64,000 nucleotides of DNA, taken from positions 1 through 64,000 of the forward strand of contig NC_060893.1 of assembly GCF_014805685.1 (NCBI RefSeq). Reading direction: 5' to 3'. Under the pieces are notes generated by a model that did not search any database, was not told where the DNA came from, and was given only the letters and a program-made list of their open reading frames with translations. Numbering within the stretch: the stretch's first letter is position 1; each line of letters begins with the position of its first letter. Below, in pieces: positions 11,172 through 20,343 of the stretch. Source of the stretch: Silurus meridionalis (lineage: Eukaryota; Chordata; Actinopteri; Siluriformes; Siluridae). Both the position numbers and the translations under genes were made by a program.

Positions 11172-11278
11172 GTAAGTGATGAACTTATGATCTTGAAAAA
11201 GGACAATTAAGTTGGTAATTATAGTGTTTTATTTCCCTTTATAATGAAATTGCTTCTTTTATTATTTTCCTCTTCTAG

Positions 11279-11359
11279 TTTGCTGAATTTGTATTTAGAG
11301 AGGAGCCAATTGTTTTAATTAACACAAAAGAAGAAGTGGAAGACTTAAGAAAGAAATAG
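11279..11359 (+). pseudogene. Terminal C48 exon
   Basis: The acceptor is CCTCTTCTAG at 11269-11278. The exon reads FAEFVFREEPIVL then INTKEEVEDLRKK and stops (TAG at 11357). FAE continues directly from the FALK of the previous exon, as in C48 proteins. The bases after the stop read like a continuation in a shifted frame (AVTLLQNS), so a 1-bp deletion near 11352 may have created this stop. Confidence 0.6.
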
Positions 11360-11439
11360 CTGTCACTCTTCTCCAAAACAGTGGTATGTGTAATGTACAG
11401 TATCAGTCGTAACATTACTGTTTTAAATATTGTTAAAAG

Positions 11440-11850
11440 AAGAATCTTATTTTCATCAAGCCTGCATTTATTTGATCAAAAATAAACTGAAATATAAAAA
11501 AATAATGTGTTGTGAGATGCTATACAAATGTAAAATAATGGTTTTGTATTTTAATATATTATAAAATATCATTTATTCCTATGATGCAAAGCCGAATTTT
11601 CTTCAGCTGTTACTGCAGATTAAAACGTCACACAAGCCTTTAGAGTTCATTCTAATATTCTGATTTATTATCAATGGTGGAAACAGTAGTGCTGATTATA
11701 TGTGTGTATGTATATAATTTTATTTATTTATTATTATTAATTTTTTTTTAAGAGAATACACTACAAGTTTGGGTCAGTGTTGAATTTTTCTTTTTTTGTT
11801 TTGAAAATATAGAATACTTTTTTCAGCAAGGACGTGTAAAATAAATAAAA
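11440..11850. repeat. Degraded non-autonomous DNA-transposon-like repeat
   Basis: The blocks TGCATTTATTTGATCAAAAA, ATTTATTCCTATGATGCAAAG, TCATTCTAATATTCTGATTT and 'CAAGTTTGGGTCAGT' are words I recognise from a very abundant short fish repeat (often annotated as a non-autonomous hAT-like element). This copy is diverged and its termini are not clear. The class assignment rests on memory. Confidence 0.45.
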
Positions 11851-12077
11851 AGTGATTGTGAAGGCTTATAATTTTAGAAAAGATTTCCATTTTAGATGGG
11901 GTTTTTTTTTTTTTTACATTCTTAAATTAATCCTGAACAAATCATAGCAGCCTCTAAAAAAAAGAGCACAACTGTTCATGATCAGCATTCAGCAGTAAGA
12001 ATGCCTGCCTCTTCTCTACATTTCCTCCCTAGTCATTAACTGCACATCCTTCTTAATCACCACACCTATCTGCCATC

Positions 12078-13434
12078 ATCATCATTTGCTCAACTCAGAT
12101 AAGACGGAAGAACTTTTACTAGGGCCACATGCAGCTAGAAATAAACTTTCTGATTCTGTAGCATCTCTGGATGGTGTTTCTGTTTCAGCATGTACGGCTG
12201 TCAAAGACCTTGGTGTGATTATTGACCCGAGTCTTTCCTTTGAGTCTCACGTGAATAATATCACCAGGATCTCCTTCTTTCACCTTAGAAATATTGCTTA
12301 AATTAGAAATATGATGTCGTTACAGGATGCAGAAAAACTAGTTCATGCTTTTGTTACTTCTAGATTAGACTACTGTAACGCTTTACTGTCTGGGTGTGTG
12401 AGTAAGTGCTTAGATCAAAAGGTGCAGGCTATTTGTTGGTACCTCAAATAATGAAGACTACAGCAGGGGGCAGATCTTTCTCTTATTAACCCCACAGTTA
12501 TGGAACAACCTTCCAATCAGTGTTCGGGACTCGGACACAGTCTCGTTCAAGTCGAGGTTGAAAACTTATTTATTTAGTCAAGCCTTTTATCAGTAGATTT
12601 TTCTTAGGTAAAGGCTCAGATCTGGAGGGAACATGGATATAGAGTGTTTGGTGAACTGGGATATTTGGATGCTGTCGTCTCCTCACTCTCACACGTTCAC
12701 TCTGGTTTGTTGACGATGGTGTGGTGGGTCGTCTCTTATCCCAGAGATCCCTCATGTCTGTGTTTCCTTCTGCTTCTCCCTTTTAGTTATGCTGCCATAG
12801 CGAGTCTTGCCGGAGTCCAAACTGCACAGTGACATTAACTTTCATACACCAATAGTTACACTTAATAATCCATATCCTTCTCTTCCGTCTCCTCTCTCTC
12901 TCCTCTCTCCTCTCTCTCTCTCTCTCTCTCTCGGTCGAGTTAAACATGCTCCTGAGGTTCCAGTGACCACTGTTCCTGCCCCTCTCCCCTCCGTGGATCT
13001 TCACACTTCTGTGCAGCTTGGGACGGTCTCTCATCAATCACCTTGGGTGGTTCCATGTAATTCCGGAGTAGAACGGGTGCTTTGAGGACGGATTGGACTG
13101 TAGTTGGTTTTGGCGGTCTGCTGCACTGATCCGGGAGTGCAGTTTGCTTCTGATCATCATCACTGTACCCCGCAACATTGTATATCTGCTTCAAATGGAC
13201 ATTTGGTGCAACCCAGATGAGGATGGGTTCCCTCTTGAGTCTGGTTCCTCTCAAGGTTCTTCCTTATGCCATCTCGGGGAGTTTTTCCTTGCCACAGTTG
13301 CTCATCAGGGACAAACTTACTTACAAAGAACATATTTACATTTAATCACCACATTATCTGTGTAAAGCTGCTTTGAGACGATGTTCATTGTTAAAAGCGC
13401 AATACAAATAAAAATGAATTAAATTGAATTGAAT
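12078..13434 (+). mobile_element. L2-clade LINE, 5'-truncated 3' end
   Basis: The copy holds the C-terminal part of the L2 reverse-transcriptase ORF and the 3' UTR. Coding blocks are LNSDKTEELLLGPHAARNK, then VKDLGVIIDPSLSFESHVNN and ISFFHLRNIA (12086-12301), then remnants in other frames (LDYCNALLSG near 12365; NNLPISVRDSD near 12510). The 3' UTR ends with the usual 'AAGCTGCTTTGAGACGATGT', AATACAAATAAAAATG and a short (AATTG)n-like tail at about 13405-13434. It contains a (CT)n microsatellite at 12880-12935. Stop codons and indels make it a dead copy. Confidence 0.8.
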
Positions 13435-14890
13435 AGTGATGTTGATTAATGGATCCATAGTGTAGCTAAAATACTGTAAATGTAAAAAAAGTTTTGTGAT
13501 GTTATATGAATTAAAGTAAGTATTTGTTTATTCTGACTGACTGGAATGTGTACATTGGTACTGATGGTTATTGTTTTGGCAGCAGAAGGGAAGAAGACCA
13601 GCGTGCTGAGTTGAAGATTTTGACTCCAGCCAGGACACAGGCCAAGAAACAGCAAACGAGGTGGGCAAGATCTGGTGAGTAATGTTTGGTGAAGTCACGT
13701 CTGATAATGTGATGTGATGTGGATGAAAACCACATCTCTGATTGCAGACCAAAAGACCAGGCTGACACGGCAACAACGACACGTGTATCACAACAAACCA
13801 GATAAAACATTTTATTCTCATTTCAAGCATATATATAGCTGATTCTATGTGAATTTTTAAACACATAAACCACAGCGTAGGATGACCAGGAGACCAGTTG
13901 CAGACCCTTGTGCAGACACAAAGATGCAAGATGATGGTTGAAGTCGAGTTTTTTTCTGTATTTCTGGTTTATTGACTGTAATGGACATGGTCACGGTGCA
14001 GCTCTACAGAAATGAAGAATGAAAGTGAATGATGTGTATTTATCCCTGATGAGCACTCGAGGCTACTGTGATGTCTTGTTCAACATGTCAAACAAACCAC
14101 AACAGAAAAGGGCACATTAATAGATCATGTATATGTAAAAACACCACATTACAATGTAGAATCTATAGTACTTCCCACATATTTCAGTGACCATGAGGGT
14201 CTTTTCTGTTCTTTTACATGGAATACTTTAACACAGAAATGGAGGAATCTGACTAGTTGTAGGTTTTAAATAAGGTTGTAAATGTTCAGCTTTATTTGGC
14301 AAATGAGGTGGAAGGAGAATCCTTGTGGTTAGTTTAACTCCATATACACTGCAGGGAAACATTTAAAGTGTAACATTAAAACTAATTCTTTTGACAAAGG
14401 AAAGAGAATTGATATCCACTTTTTGTGCTCAGCAATGCAACCACTTCAGTCACACATGATAGAATTATCTCGCATAAATAACCAACATTACTTTTTGCTT
14501 CTGGTGTTTCAAATAATAACTTTTAATGATATCACACTTAAACATAATTGAAATGTAATAATAAGAAGACAACAATTAAAAACCTCTTTTTTACCTATTA
14601 ATTAAACGTTTACATTGATCTGATTTATGTTCCTAGATTTTTTATTTTGGTCCATAATATTACTCTTAAAATAATTTGTCCATATAAAGCACTACTTCCA
14701 CTTATGTTGTTGCTAATGCAGGGTTATCTTTGCAATTTATGTAGTTGTAAAAAGCAAAAGTCACTGGTAATGGCACTCCTGGTTTACTGGGATGGGTTCA
14801 ATTCCCTACAGTGGCATTGTTTATTTGTAGCAACTACATACATTTTAATATTATTCTACATATTATTCAATATTATTTATTATTATAACT
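13435..14890. other. No gene recognised
   Basis: AT-rich sequence without a recognisable domain, RNA gene or repeat family. Short open frames on the minus strand at 13446-13929 overlap each other in different frames and show no family motif. Confidence 0.45.
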
Positions 14891-14899
14891 ACATATTTA

Positions 14900-15650
14900 A
14901 TATTATGTGAAGTTTGGGGAAATCTGACTTTTTATCCCAGAGTTACAACTTTTATTCCCATGACAAGACATCTTTAATTGACAACTTTGTCACGGCACCA
15001 TGGACATGCAACTTCCTTTTTGATGGCGAAACATCAAACTGTGTCATGCTGCCACCAACACCCCATTCAAAGAAAACAAGATCTTTGCAATTTAACATTG
15101 CAAAGGCCTTAAGATTACAATGACTAATTTTGGTGTTCATCTAAATTAATCTCTAGTAGGAGTTTGTTAAAATACAACATTTTATTAAAAGCTGCAAGCA
15201 GCGATGAACGGGCCCTCGCCGGGCTCACCGCCACCCGTTGGCCTGAGGAAAACAGTGGGCGAGGTGCATGTAAGCGAGTAAAGACAGGAGAATTATGGCA
15301 CAGGCATTTTAAAAGTGCCGCACTTCCTGCTGCAAGTAGGACCGTGAACGTATATTGTCATAAATATTGTCATCAGGACTATTATCAAACGTGAAGTTTG
15401 GAGCTGATCGGTCATTGTTCCAAACAACTTTGTTTTGTGATGTGAACGTGTTTATAGCATGTTTGGTATTGCGTTGCATGTTGAAATGTGTTTCTGAGAG
15501 TGAAGTACAGTGTAAAATATGACATTTCCTTTTGCCAGCAGGTGGCGCTATAACTAATACTGAATATGGGCATGTAGATCTGTTCAGATCAGGAGTCGTT
15601 TCAAATCATGTGAAGTTTGGGGCAGATTGGGGATTGTATGTCTTGAGGTT
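14900..15650. repeat. Unclassified interspersed fish repeat
   Basis: The phrases GCTGCAAGCAGCGATGAACG then GGCCCTCGCC (15191-15220), CAGGTGGCGCTATAAC (near 15540) and GTGAAGTTTGG (near 15388 and 15610), together with GATGGCGAAACATCAAACTG near 15022, are words of a high-copy fish repeat that I recognise but cannot place in a superfamily. No coding capacity is visible and the ends are not defined. Confidence 0.4.
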
Positions 15651-15966
15651 TTAAAAGCAGTGAGTGGAGGACATTCACCAGAACTACGAACACACACTAC
15701 AGTAAACTGTGGAATTTGATTGACATCATAACAGTCAGCATATATCTAGCAGTAGCTATAGGGTAATCTTTCAGTTAATCAATGTATAATTACCTTATGT
15801 ACCTGAAGTAATGAATAAGTAATGTTTAATCACCTTGAGAGTATAAGATTTAATTAGCTTGCCTGCTCACCAGGTCAAGACCTTAAACCTAGCTTAAACT
15901 AGCTTATTTAGCTTGCTTAAAAATAACCACAACAGGAGACCATTTAGAAAAAGACCGCCATGTTTA

Positions 15967-16665
15967 TTAATTAGACCCAAAGAAGCTTATGTGGGTACAG
16001 ACACTCAGAGGGAAACACTCACAGATAGGGAGATAAGAACCAGAAGGCTCAAGAAACCTGTAAGGAAAAGGAATTTCAAAGGGAAGGTCAACAGGGGGTA
16101 CTTGGTCAGGCTCAATCATGATGACACTGGCAGGAGAGGAAGGCGCAGGGGAAGGACTATGAGGAGAGGTAGGAGAATAGGATGGAGAGCCAGATGGATA
16201 AGGAGTTGGAGGACGAGGTGGAGAGTCAGGCGCAGTATCAGTGTCAGAATCTTCATGAGCAGAACCAGCAGGAAGGATCACCACAGGGTCAGTCTGAGTG
16301 CCCACATCCATGGTAGAAGGAGAGGTGTGGGAAGCAGAGGAAGTATCAGGAAGAACAGGGTCATCAATAGGATTGACCAAATAGTTGTCCAAATCATCAA
16401 GCAGGCGACCAATCTGGAAGTGGCGATAGGGAGAAGGACAGACCCTAGGATAGGGACTTCCAACGAAAGGTTTGCGCCTGGTAGTCTTACAACGAGCTAC
16501 AACACATGAGAGAATAAATAGGGGAAGGGTCAATGGATAGTCTGGTGGCAAATAAGTAGGAAGGAACCAGTACAACACAGTAGGTGTTGAACTAGTGCAT
16601 AGCCAAGCATAAGAAAGCAACAGCAGTATAATCGAGTGTAAGCATAATATCAGTAAAGGGTACAT
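15967..16665 (-). CDS. 232-codon antisense ORF with two hydrophobic segments
   Basis: I do not recognise this protein. Residues 1-22 are strongly hydrophobic (MYPLLILCLHSIILLLLSY), like a signal or anchor. A second hydrophobic segment lies at about residues 40-57 (LTLPLFILSCVVA), followed by a basic CKTTRRK. The rest is acidic and then Pro/Ser-rich (TDTAPDSPPRPPTPYPSGSP). It contains LLDDLDNYLVNPIDDPVLPD and VGTQTDPVV. The stop codon overlaps AATAAA on the minus strand (about 15961-15968), and a TATATATTC lies just upstream of the ATG (about 16692-16703). It lies 5' of, and opposite to, the retroviral LTR promoter at 17.09 kb. It could be an LTR-antisense gene, part of another element, or chance. 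Its length and biased composition argue against pure chance, but not decisively. Confidence 0.4.
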   Translation of the reverse strand: MYPLLILCLHSIILLLLSYAWLCTSSTPTVLYWFLPTYLPPDYPLTLPLFILSCVVARCKTTRRKPFVGSPYPRVCPSPYRHFQIGRLLDDLDNYLVNPIDDPVLPDTSSASHTSPSTMDVGTQTDPVVILPAGSAHEDSDTDTAPDSPPRPPTPYPSGSPSYSPTSPHSPSPAPSSPASVIMIEPDQVPPVDLPFEIPFPYRFLEPSGSYLPICECFPLSVCTHISFFGSN

Positions 16666-17090
16666 AAGAGTGTAGAGATAGAAGGTTTAAAGAATATATA
16701 ACCATAGAAATAAGAATAAAATGAGAAGAGACTTACGCATAATCAAAGGAGAAGAAAATAAGAAATAATCCAAGTGAGTTGAAGAGCACAACCAAAATGA
16801 AGTTGCTACAATGAGAGTTGAGACCAGAATGAGGTAGACAAAGTGGGTTTTAAAAAATAAAGCCCTTAAAAGGCCCGGAAATAATGGGATATAAGAAAGA
16901 GAAATCGCGTGGGGGAAATGACGACAGGAAAGGGAAGAACCAGGAAGAACCGGAAATAATGGGATTTGAAACAAACCACGTGATGACTAGTAATTAGTAG
17001 GAAGGGCCTAAAAATCCAGCAGTAGGAACATAATAGGATTTGATCCAAAATTATGTAAATCAAGAAAGGAGGCGCCTAAAGGCGCCTGAG

Positions 17091-17098
17091 CATAAATA
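17091..17098 (+). promoter_or_regulatory. LTR TATA box candidate
   Basis: CATAAATA lies about 300 bp before the AATAAA, right after the paired GGCGCC palindromes. This is the expected order of U3 promoter, R and polyadenylation signal. Confidence 0.5.
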
Positions 17099-17389
17099 AG
17101 AGATGAGTTCAGCAGTCTGGGCACGTGTTCGTTGGTGTGCAGTTCGTGCTACAGCAGGAGCATCTTCAAGACCGGTCTGAAGACTTCTCTTACAGGATTT
17201 TAGTTGTTACTTTTATTTTTGGGTGAGCTCTACTTTTTGGAAACTACCTAAGTCTTTTTGGTGAGAATCACCTTAGGTGATTTACCCATTGGGGTTTTTG
17301 GGACTTTCCTTTTTGAAGCGCTTGCAAGCATCTATTATTTCTGTGAAGAGGTTTTTGTTTGGTGATTGATCTTCTCTGCAGAGAAAAGA

Positions 17390-17395
17390 AATAAA
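17390..17395 (+). promoter_or_regulatory. LTR polyadenylation signal candidate
   Basis: AATAAA is followed by a T-rich stretch (TTGTATTTTGCTGTCC), consistent with the R/U5 boundary of the retroviral LTR. Confidence 0.55.
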
Positions 17396-17548
17396 CTTGT
17401 ATTTTGCTGTCCTTCTCATCCAAGCCTCTGGGCCTTTTTATTGGGAGTTCTAACCGAGTTTTGTGGAAGCTAATTGGTAATAAAAGAAAACTTGGAGCAC
17501 TCCTGAGGTGTTGGGTCTCAGAGGGGATTCTGAGATCCGACATTTTAT

Positions 17549-17566
17549 TGGTGCCGAAACCCGGGA
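17549..17566 (+). promoter_or_regulatory. Primer binding site, tRNA-Phe type
   Basis: TGGTGCCGAAACCCGGGA is complementary over 18 bases to the 3' end of vertebrate tRNA-Phe(GAA) as I remember it. It lies six bases downstream of the LTR end, where the tRNA primes minus-strand DNA synthesis. Confidence 0.8.
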
Positions 17567-17847
17567 GCTTCTCCAAGGGATCGAACCAGGTAGCCTGAAA
17601 GCCTGATCCAGGGACCACTTACCCAGCAGCCTACAGAAGCCGGCCCTAAAACAGATCAAGGTAAGCAGACACCTTTTTGAAATATAAAGTCTGTGTGATT
17701 TGATATATCTGTGGCCTGCTGTGGTGGGGTGGCCCCAGAGAAGGGTGGACGGCACGTGACCCAAAGCCAAGAACCTAAGTAGGGGAGAAGGCTTGGATTG
17801 GGTAAAACAGCAAAGGGTAATTAACTAAAGACAAGGTATAAAAGATA

Positions 17848-18019
17848 CTGACGGTGAAACAGTCAGGGCTGACGGTATAGTCAGGCACTGCGGTGTAGCA
17901 GTGGGATATAAAGAATACCAGCGGTGAAACAGCTGGGGCTGACGGTATAGTCAGGTACTGCGTGGAAGCAGTGGTTTGAATTACTGGCGGTGAAACAGCC
18001 AGGGGCTGCACGGAAGCAG
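17848..18019 (+). promoter_or_regulatory. Array of eight small hairpins in the retroviral leader
   Basis: Eight short stem-loops follow each other in the RNA leader. Three have a 9-nt loop GGTGAAACA with different stems: CTGAC/GTCAG (17848-17866), CCAGC/GCTGG (17918-17936) and CTGGC/GCCAG (17984-18002). Two have stem CTGAC/GTCAG and loop GGTATA (17869-17884 and 17939-17954). The others are CACTGC-GGTGTA-GCAGTG (17886-17903), ACTGC-GTGGAA-GCAGT (17957-17972) and CTGC-ACGGAA-GCAG (18006-18019). The order suggests a module repeated about three times. Both sides of the stems change together while loops are kept, as expected for selected RNA structure. A packaging (psi) role is inferred from location only. 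Confidence 0.65.
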
Positions 18020-18025
18020 TGTTTG

Positions 18026-18035
18026 GGGGGCCCCC
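18026..18035 (+). promoter_or_regulatory. GGGGGCCCCC palindrome, possible dimer-initiation site
   Basis: A self-complementary 10-mer directly after the hairpin array. Retroviral leaders often use such palindromes to start genome dimerisation; the assignment is inference. Confidence 0.3.
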
Positions 18036-18291
18036 GGTGTTATAACAAAGTGTTTATTAAATAATATGTGATTGAGCTCAATGTATTGCTGACATTAATG
18101 TGTTAATGTGATATGAAAATGCAAATGTGGTATTAATGTGTTGATGAATATTTGTAAGCTGTGTGGTGTTTGAAAGAATTCAGGAAAAGCAAAGTGGCGG
18201 GGCGGGAGAGTGTGTTAGAAATAGAGACAAAGGGAATTAGAACACACTTCTTTGACGAGAGAACATATAAAGATATTAACGGAAGAGAAAA

Positions 18292-19403
18292 GTGGCAATC
18301 AGAAAAGACATAGCAGAAAAATTGTGTGACCTGACAACGTTTTATGGATTACAAGAACTAGGAAGAGAGTTTCCGCAGGAAGATTGGATAAGGATAATTA
18401 GAAGTGCGTGGCAATCCCGAGTGTTGAGCCCAGTACTTCGCACGTTGTTGGAACTACCCGAACCTGGCCATGCGAAGATACCAATTTTAGAAGTAGTAAG
18501 AGGGTTGTGGGACGAGGACGAAGCGCATGCTGAAGAAATAATAGAGATAGTAGGAGATCAGGTAAATGAAGACGGTGCGCCTGTCATAGAGGTGTTCGTG
18601 GTGCGGCCAGAACAGCATAACCTTTGCTCAGTTTGACGGCAATGGTAACCGTTGAACCGCGAGTGGTGCAGTGGGAAAGGGGAGCGGCAACTTCAATCCT
18701 AATAGATAAACTAAATTCATTGGGAGGGCTAACAAGGAAAGACCCTTATAGGAGTGGTATAACAGTAAGAAAGATATACGCGAGATTAAGTTGGAAAAGT
18801 ACTAATCTAGGACCGAGATCAGACGCAACAAGGGCGAGACAAGGGTGCATGATGGAGAAAAAGCAGTTCACTCCACTGGTAACTCCAGTCTGCATAATAA
18901 TAAATCAGCATAAGGATGCGGAAAAGGAGATAAGAAAGTACATGAAAAAATGGCATGACCGGACAAAGGGAGGACTGCAGTGGCCCGAAGAGGGATCGTT
19001 TAATGAGGAAAAGTGCAGACGAATGAAAGATTGGATAGAGTGCTGGGGAGCAGGGAAAAAAGAAAAACCTGAAAAACTTAAAAGGAAGCTAGAAATAGTG
19101 GATTGGTTTGAGCAAGAGGGAAGAAAAAGACAGAAACTAGATGAACCAGTTAAGGGAAAAGAAAAGGGAGAACTGCAATGCAACTGCCAGGAGGACTGCT
19201 ATTGCAAGAAATGTGAAGCAGGAGGAAAGGAAGACAGTGAGGGAAAGTGCAGGAACTGCCCCACCATTGTATCCGCTACTACCGTACAAGTACGAAGCCC
19301 CGGAAAAAGTAACTCTGGAAATAACAGGAGGGATGATGGAAGGACTTATCAGGTCTGCACAAAGCGCTGGGAGCAAGTCAGAACCAAAGGAGGAAGAATA
19401 TGA
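18292..19403 (+). pseudogene. Endogenous retrovirus: first Gag-region frames
   Basis: Two overlapping frames (about 18292-18636 and 18624-19403) lie directly after the leader, where gag begins. The first opens with GTG GCA in a position where an ATG start would be expected, so the start codon may be mutated. It contains VLRTLLELPEPGHAKIP. The second is basic and rich in Lys/Glu, with RKYMKKWHDR and a Cys-rich end (CNCQEDCYCKKCE). I see no clear matrix-domain match, so the assignment to Gag is by position and by the capsid domain further along. The frame change between them implies at least one indel. Confidence 0.5.
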
Positions 19404-20343
19404 ACCTATGGGAAAAAGCCCAGAAGAGGCAAAACAGAGTGAGGAAGAAGAAACAGTCCAGGATAGGATAAATAAGCTGAGAGGAAGATGCACCACAGAC
19501 CAAGAGAAAGGAGGATACGCCTCAGATCCTGGGGTCTATGACGTTCACACAGTGTATGGATGTGTCCAGGAACCTGGAGCAAAGCCCATCGACATAGTAG
19601 GGGCAGCCAGGAAACAGTTTCAAGACCCAGGAGCAAGACCCAAACAGGCTGTGCACAGTACTCCTTATGCGGGAAGACAACGAGAACCGGAAGGGGGGCA
19701 GACACAAGTGGAGCAAGAAAAGGCTTTGTACAAGCAAGGATGGAGAAAGGTAGCACCCGATGATCTAATAAGAAATAAGGAGACAGAACAAGGGAAACAG
19801 CGAAGATTCTCAGGATCAGTTGACCTGGGAACCCCCATGCAGTTTGGCAGTAAAGAATTCCTTGTAATCAATGAACAAAAAGAGAAGAAAGGACACACAA
19901 CAACCCCAGAAAGCTGGGAAGGAGAAAAATTGGGGTATGATGAATTGCAATGGGATCATGAGGGGGAACAGTTGAATCCGCCAGAGGAGAAAAGAAGGAA
20001 ACGAAACCTAGACGAGGTGGTGCACCTACAAGGTGAAATGCGACTGGCTCCAGCAAGAGTGGTGGAGAAAGAAAGGATAGGAACAGAGCAGCTTCTGGAG
20101 ATAAGCCGCAGTATAATGGGCAACCTGGACGAAATGACACAAAGCATGAACAGATTGAAGATGGGACAAAAGGAGACAGTGGGCCAGGAACACCAGAGAA
20201 AAGAAGCGCAAGCAGAAGCGCTATATAACCTAAGGAAGAAAGTGGAACGACTAGAGACAAAGCAAGAAGCTATAGCAGAACAAGTCGCCCCAAAAAGACT
20301 GATAAGCGAAGAAGACACCCTGCAACCTCAAGCACCCGCATGA
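19141..20343 (+). pseudogene. Endogenous retrovirus: Gag middle region
   Basis: An open stretch of about 400 codons, rich in Glu, Lys, Gln and Pro. It contains PPLYPLLPYKY near residue 40, where PPLY fits a PPxY-type late-budding motif, and a predicted coiled coil near the end (about residues 320-390: LLEISRSIMGNLDEMTQ, then YNLRKKVERLETKQEA). It overlaps the previous frame by about 260 bp and ends where the capsid frame begins. No homologue is recognised for most of it. It is probably part of one Gag precursor now split by indels. Confidence 0.5.

Larger units (their letters stand above)
7605..11359 (+). pseudogene. Spliced integrase / 54-bp repeat / Ulp1-C48 protease gene, decayed
   Basis: I reconstruct a multi-exon gene: 7605-7732 (integrase core end), 8048-9913 (integrase C-terminus plus repeats), 10082-10122, 10226-10348, 10430-10495, about 10905-10993, 11102-11171 and 11279-11359. 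Apart from the entry to the 10905 exon, the splice junctions after the repeat region have consensus dinucleotides and keep one reading phase, which is strong evidence for a real gene. The N-terminal part resembles gypsy-type integrases. The C-terminal part is a Ulp1-like C48 cysteine protease. Damage: frameshifts in the repeat exon, an in-frame TAA at 10920-10922, no AG before 10905, and a probable 1-bp loss near the 3' end. Ginger-type cut-and-paste transposons have gypsy-like integrases, and I recall that some carry extra cysteine-protease domains, so a Ginger-like element or a gene derived from one is the leading guess. No terminal inverted repeats were found. Confidence 0.62.
16866..17542 (+). 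repeat. 5' LTR of an endogenous retrovirus (left boundary uncertain)
   Basis: The right end is the CCGACA at 17537-17542, six bases before a primer binding site. Going upstream there is an AATAAA at 17390-17395, a TATA-like CATAAATA at 17091-17098, a doubled GGCGCC (17071-17076 and 17081-17086) and a 16-bp direct repeat CCGGAAATAATGGGAT at 16875 and 16950 that looks like a U3 enhancer repeat. No matching 3' LTR exists in the window, so the left boundary cannot be fixed. It may lie further left than given. Confidence 0.6.
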
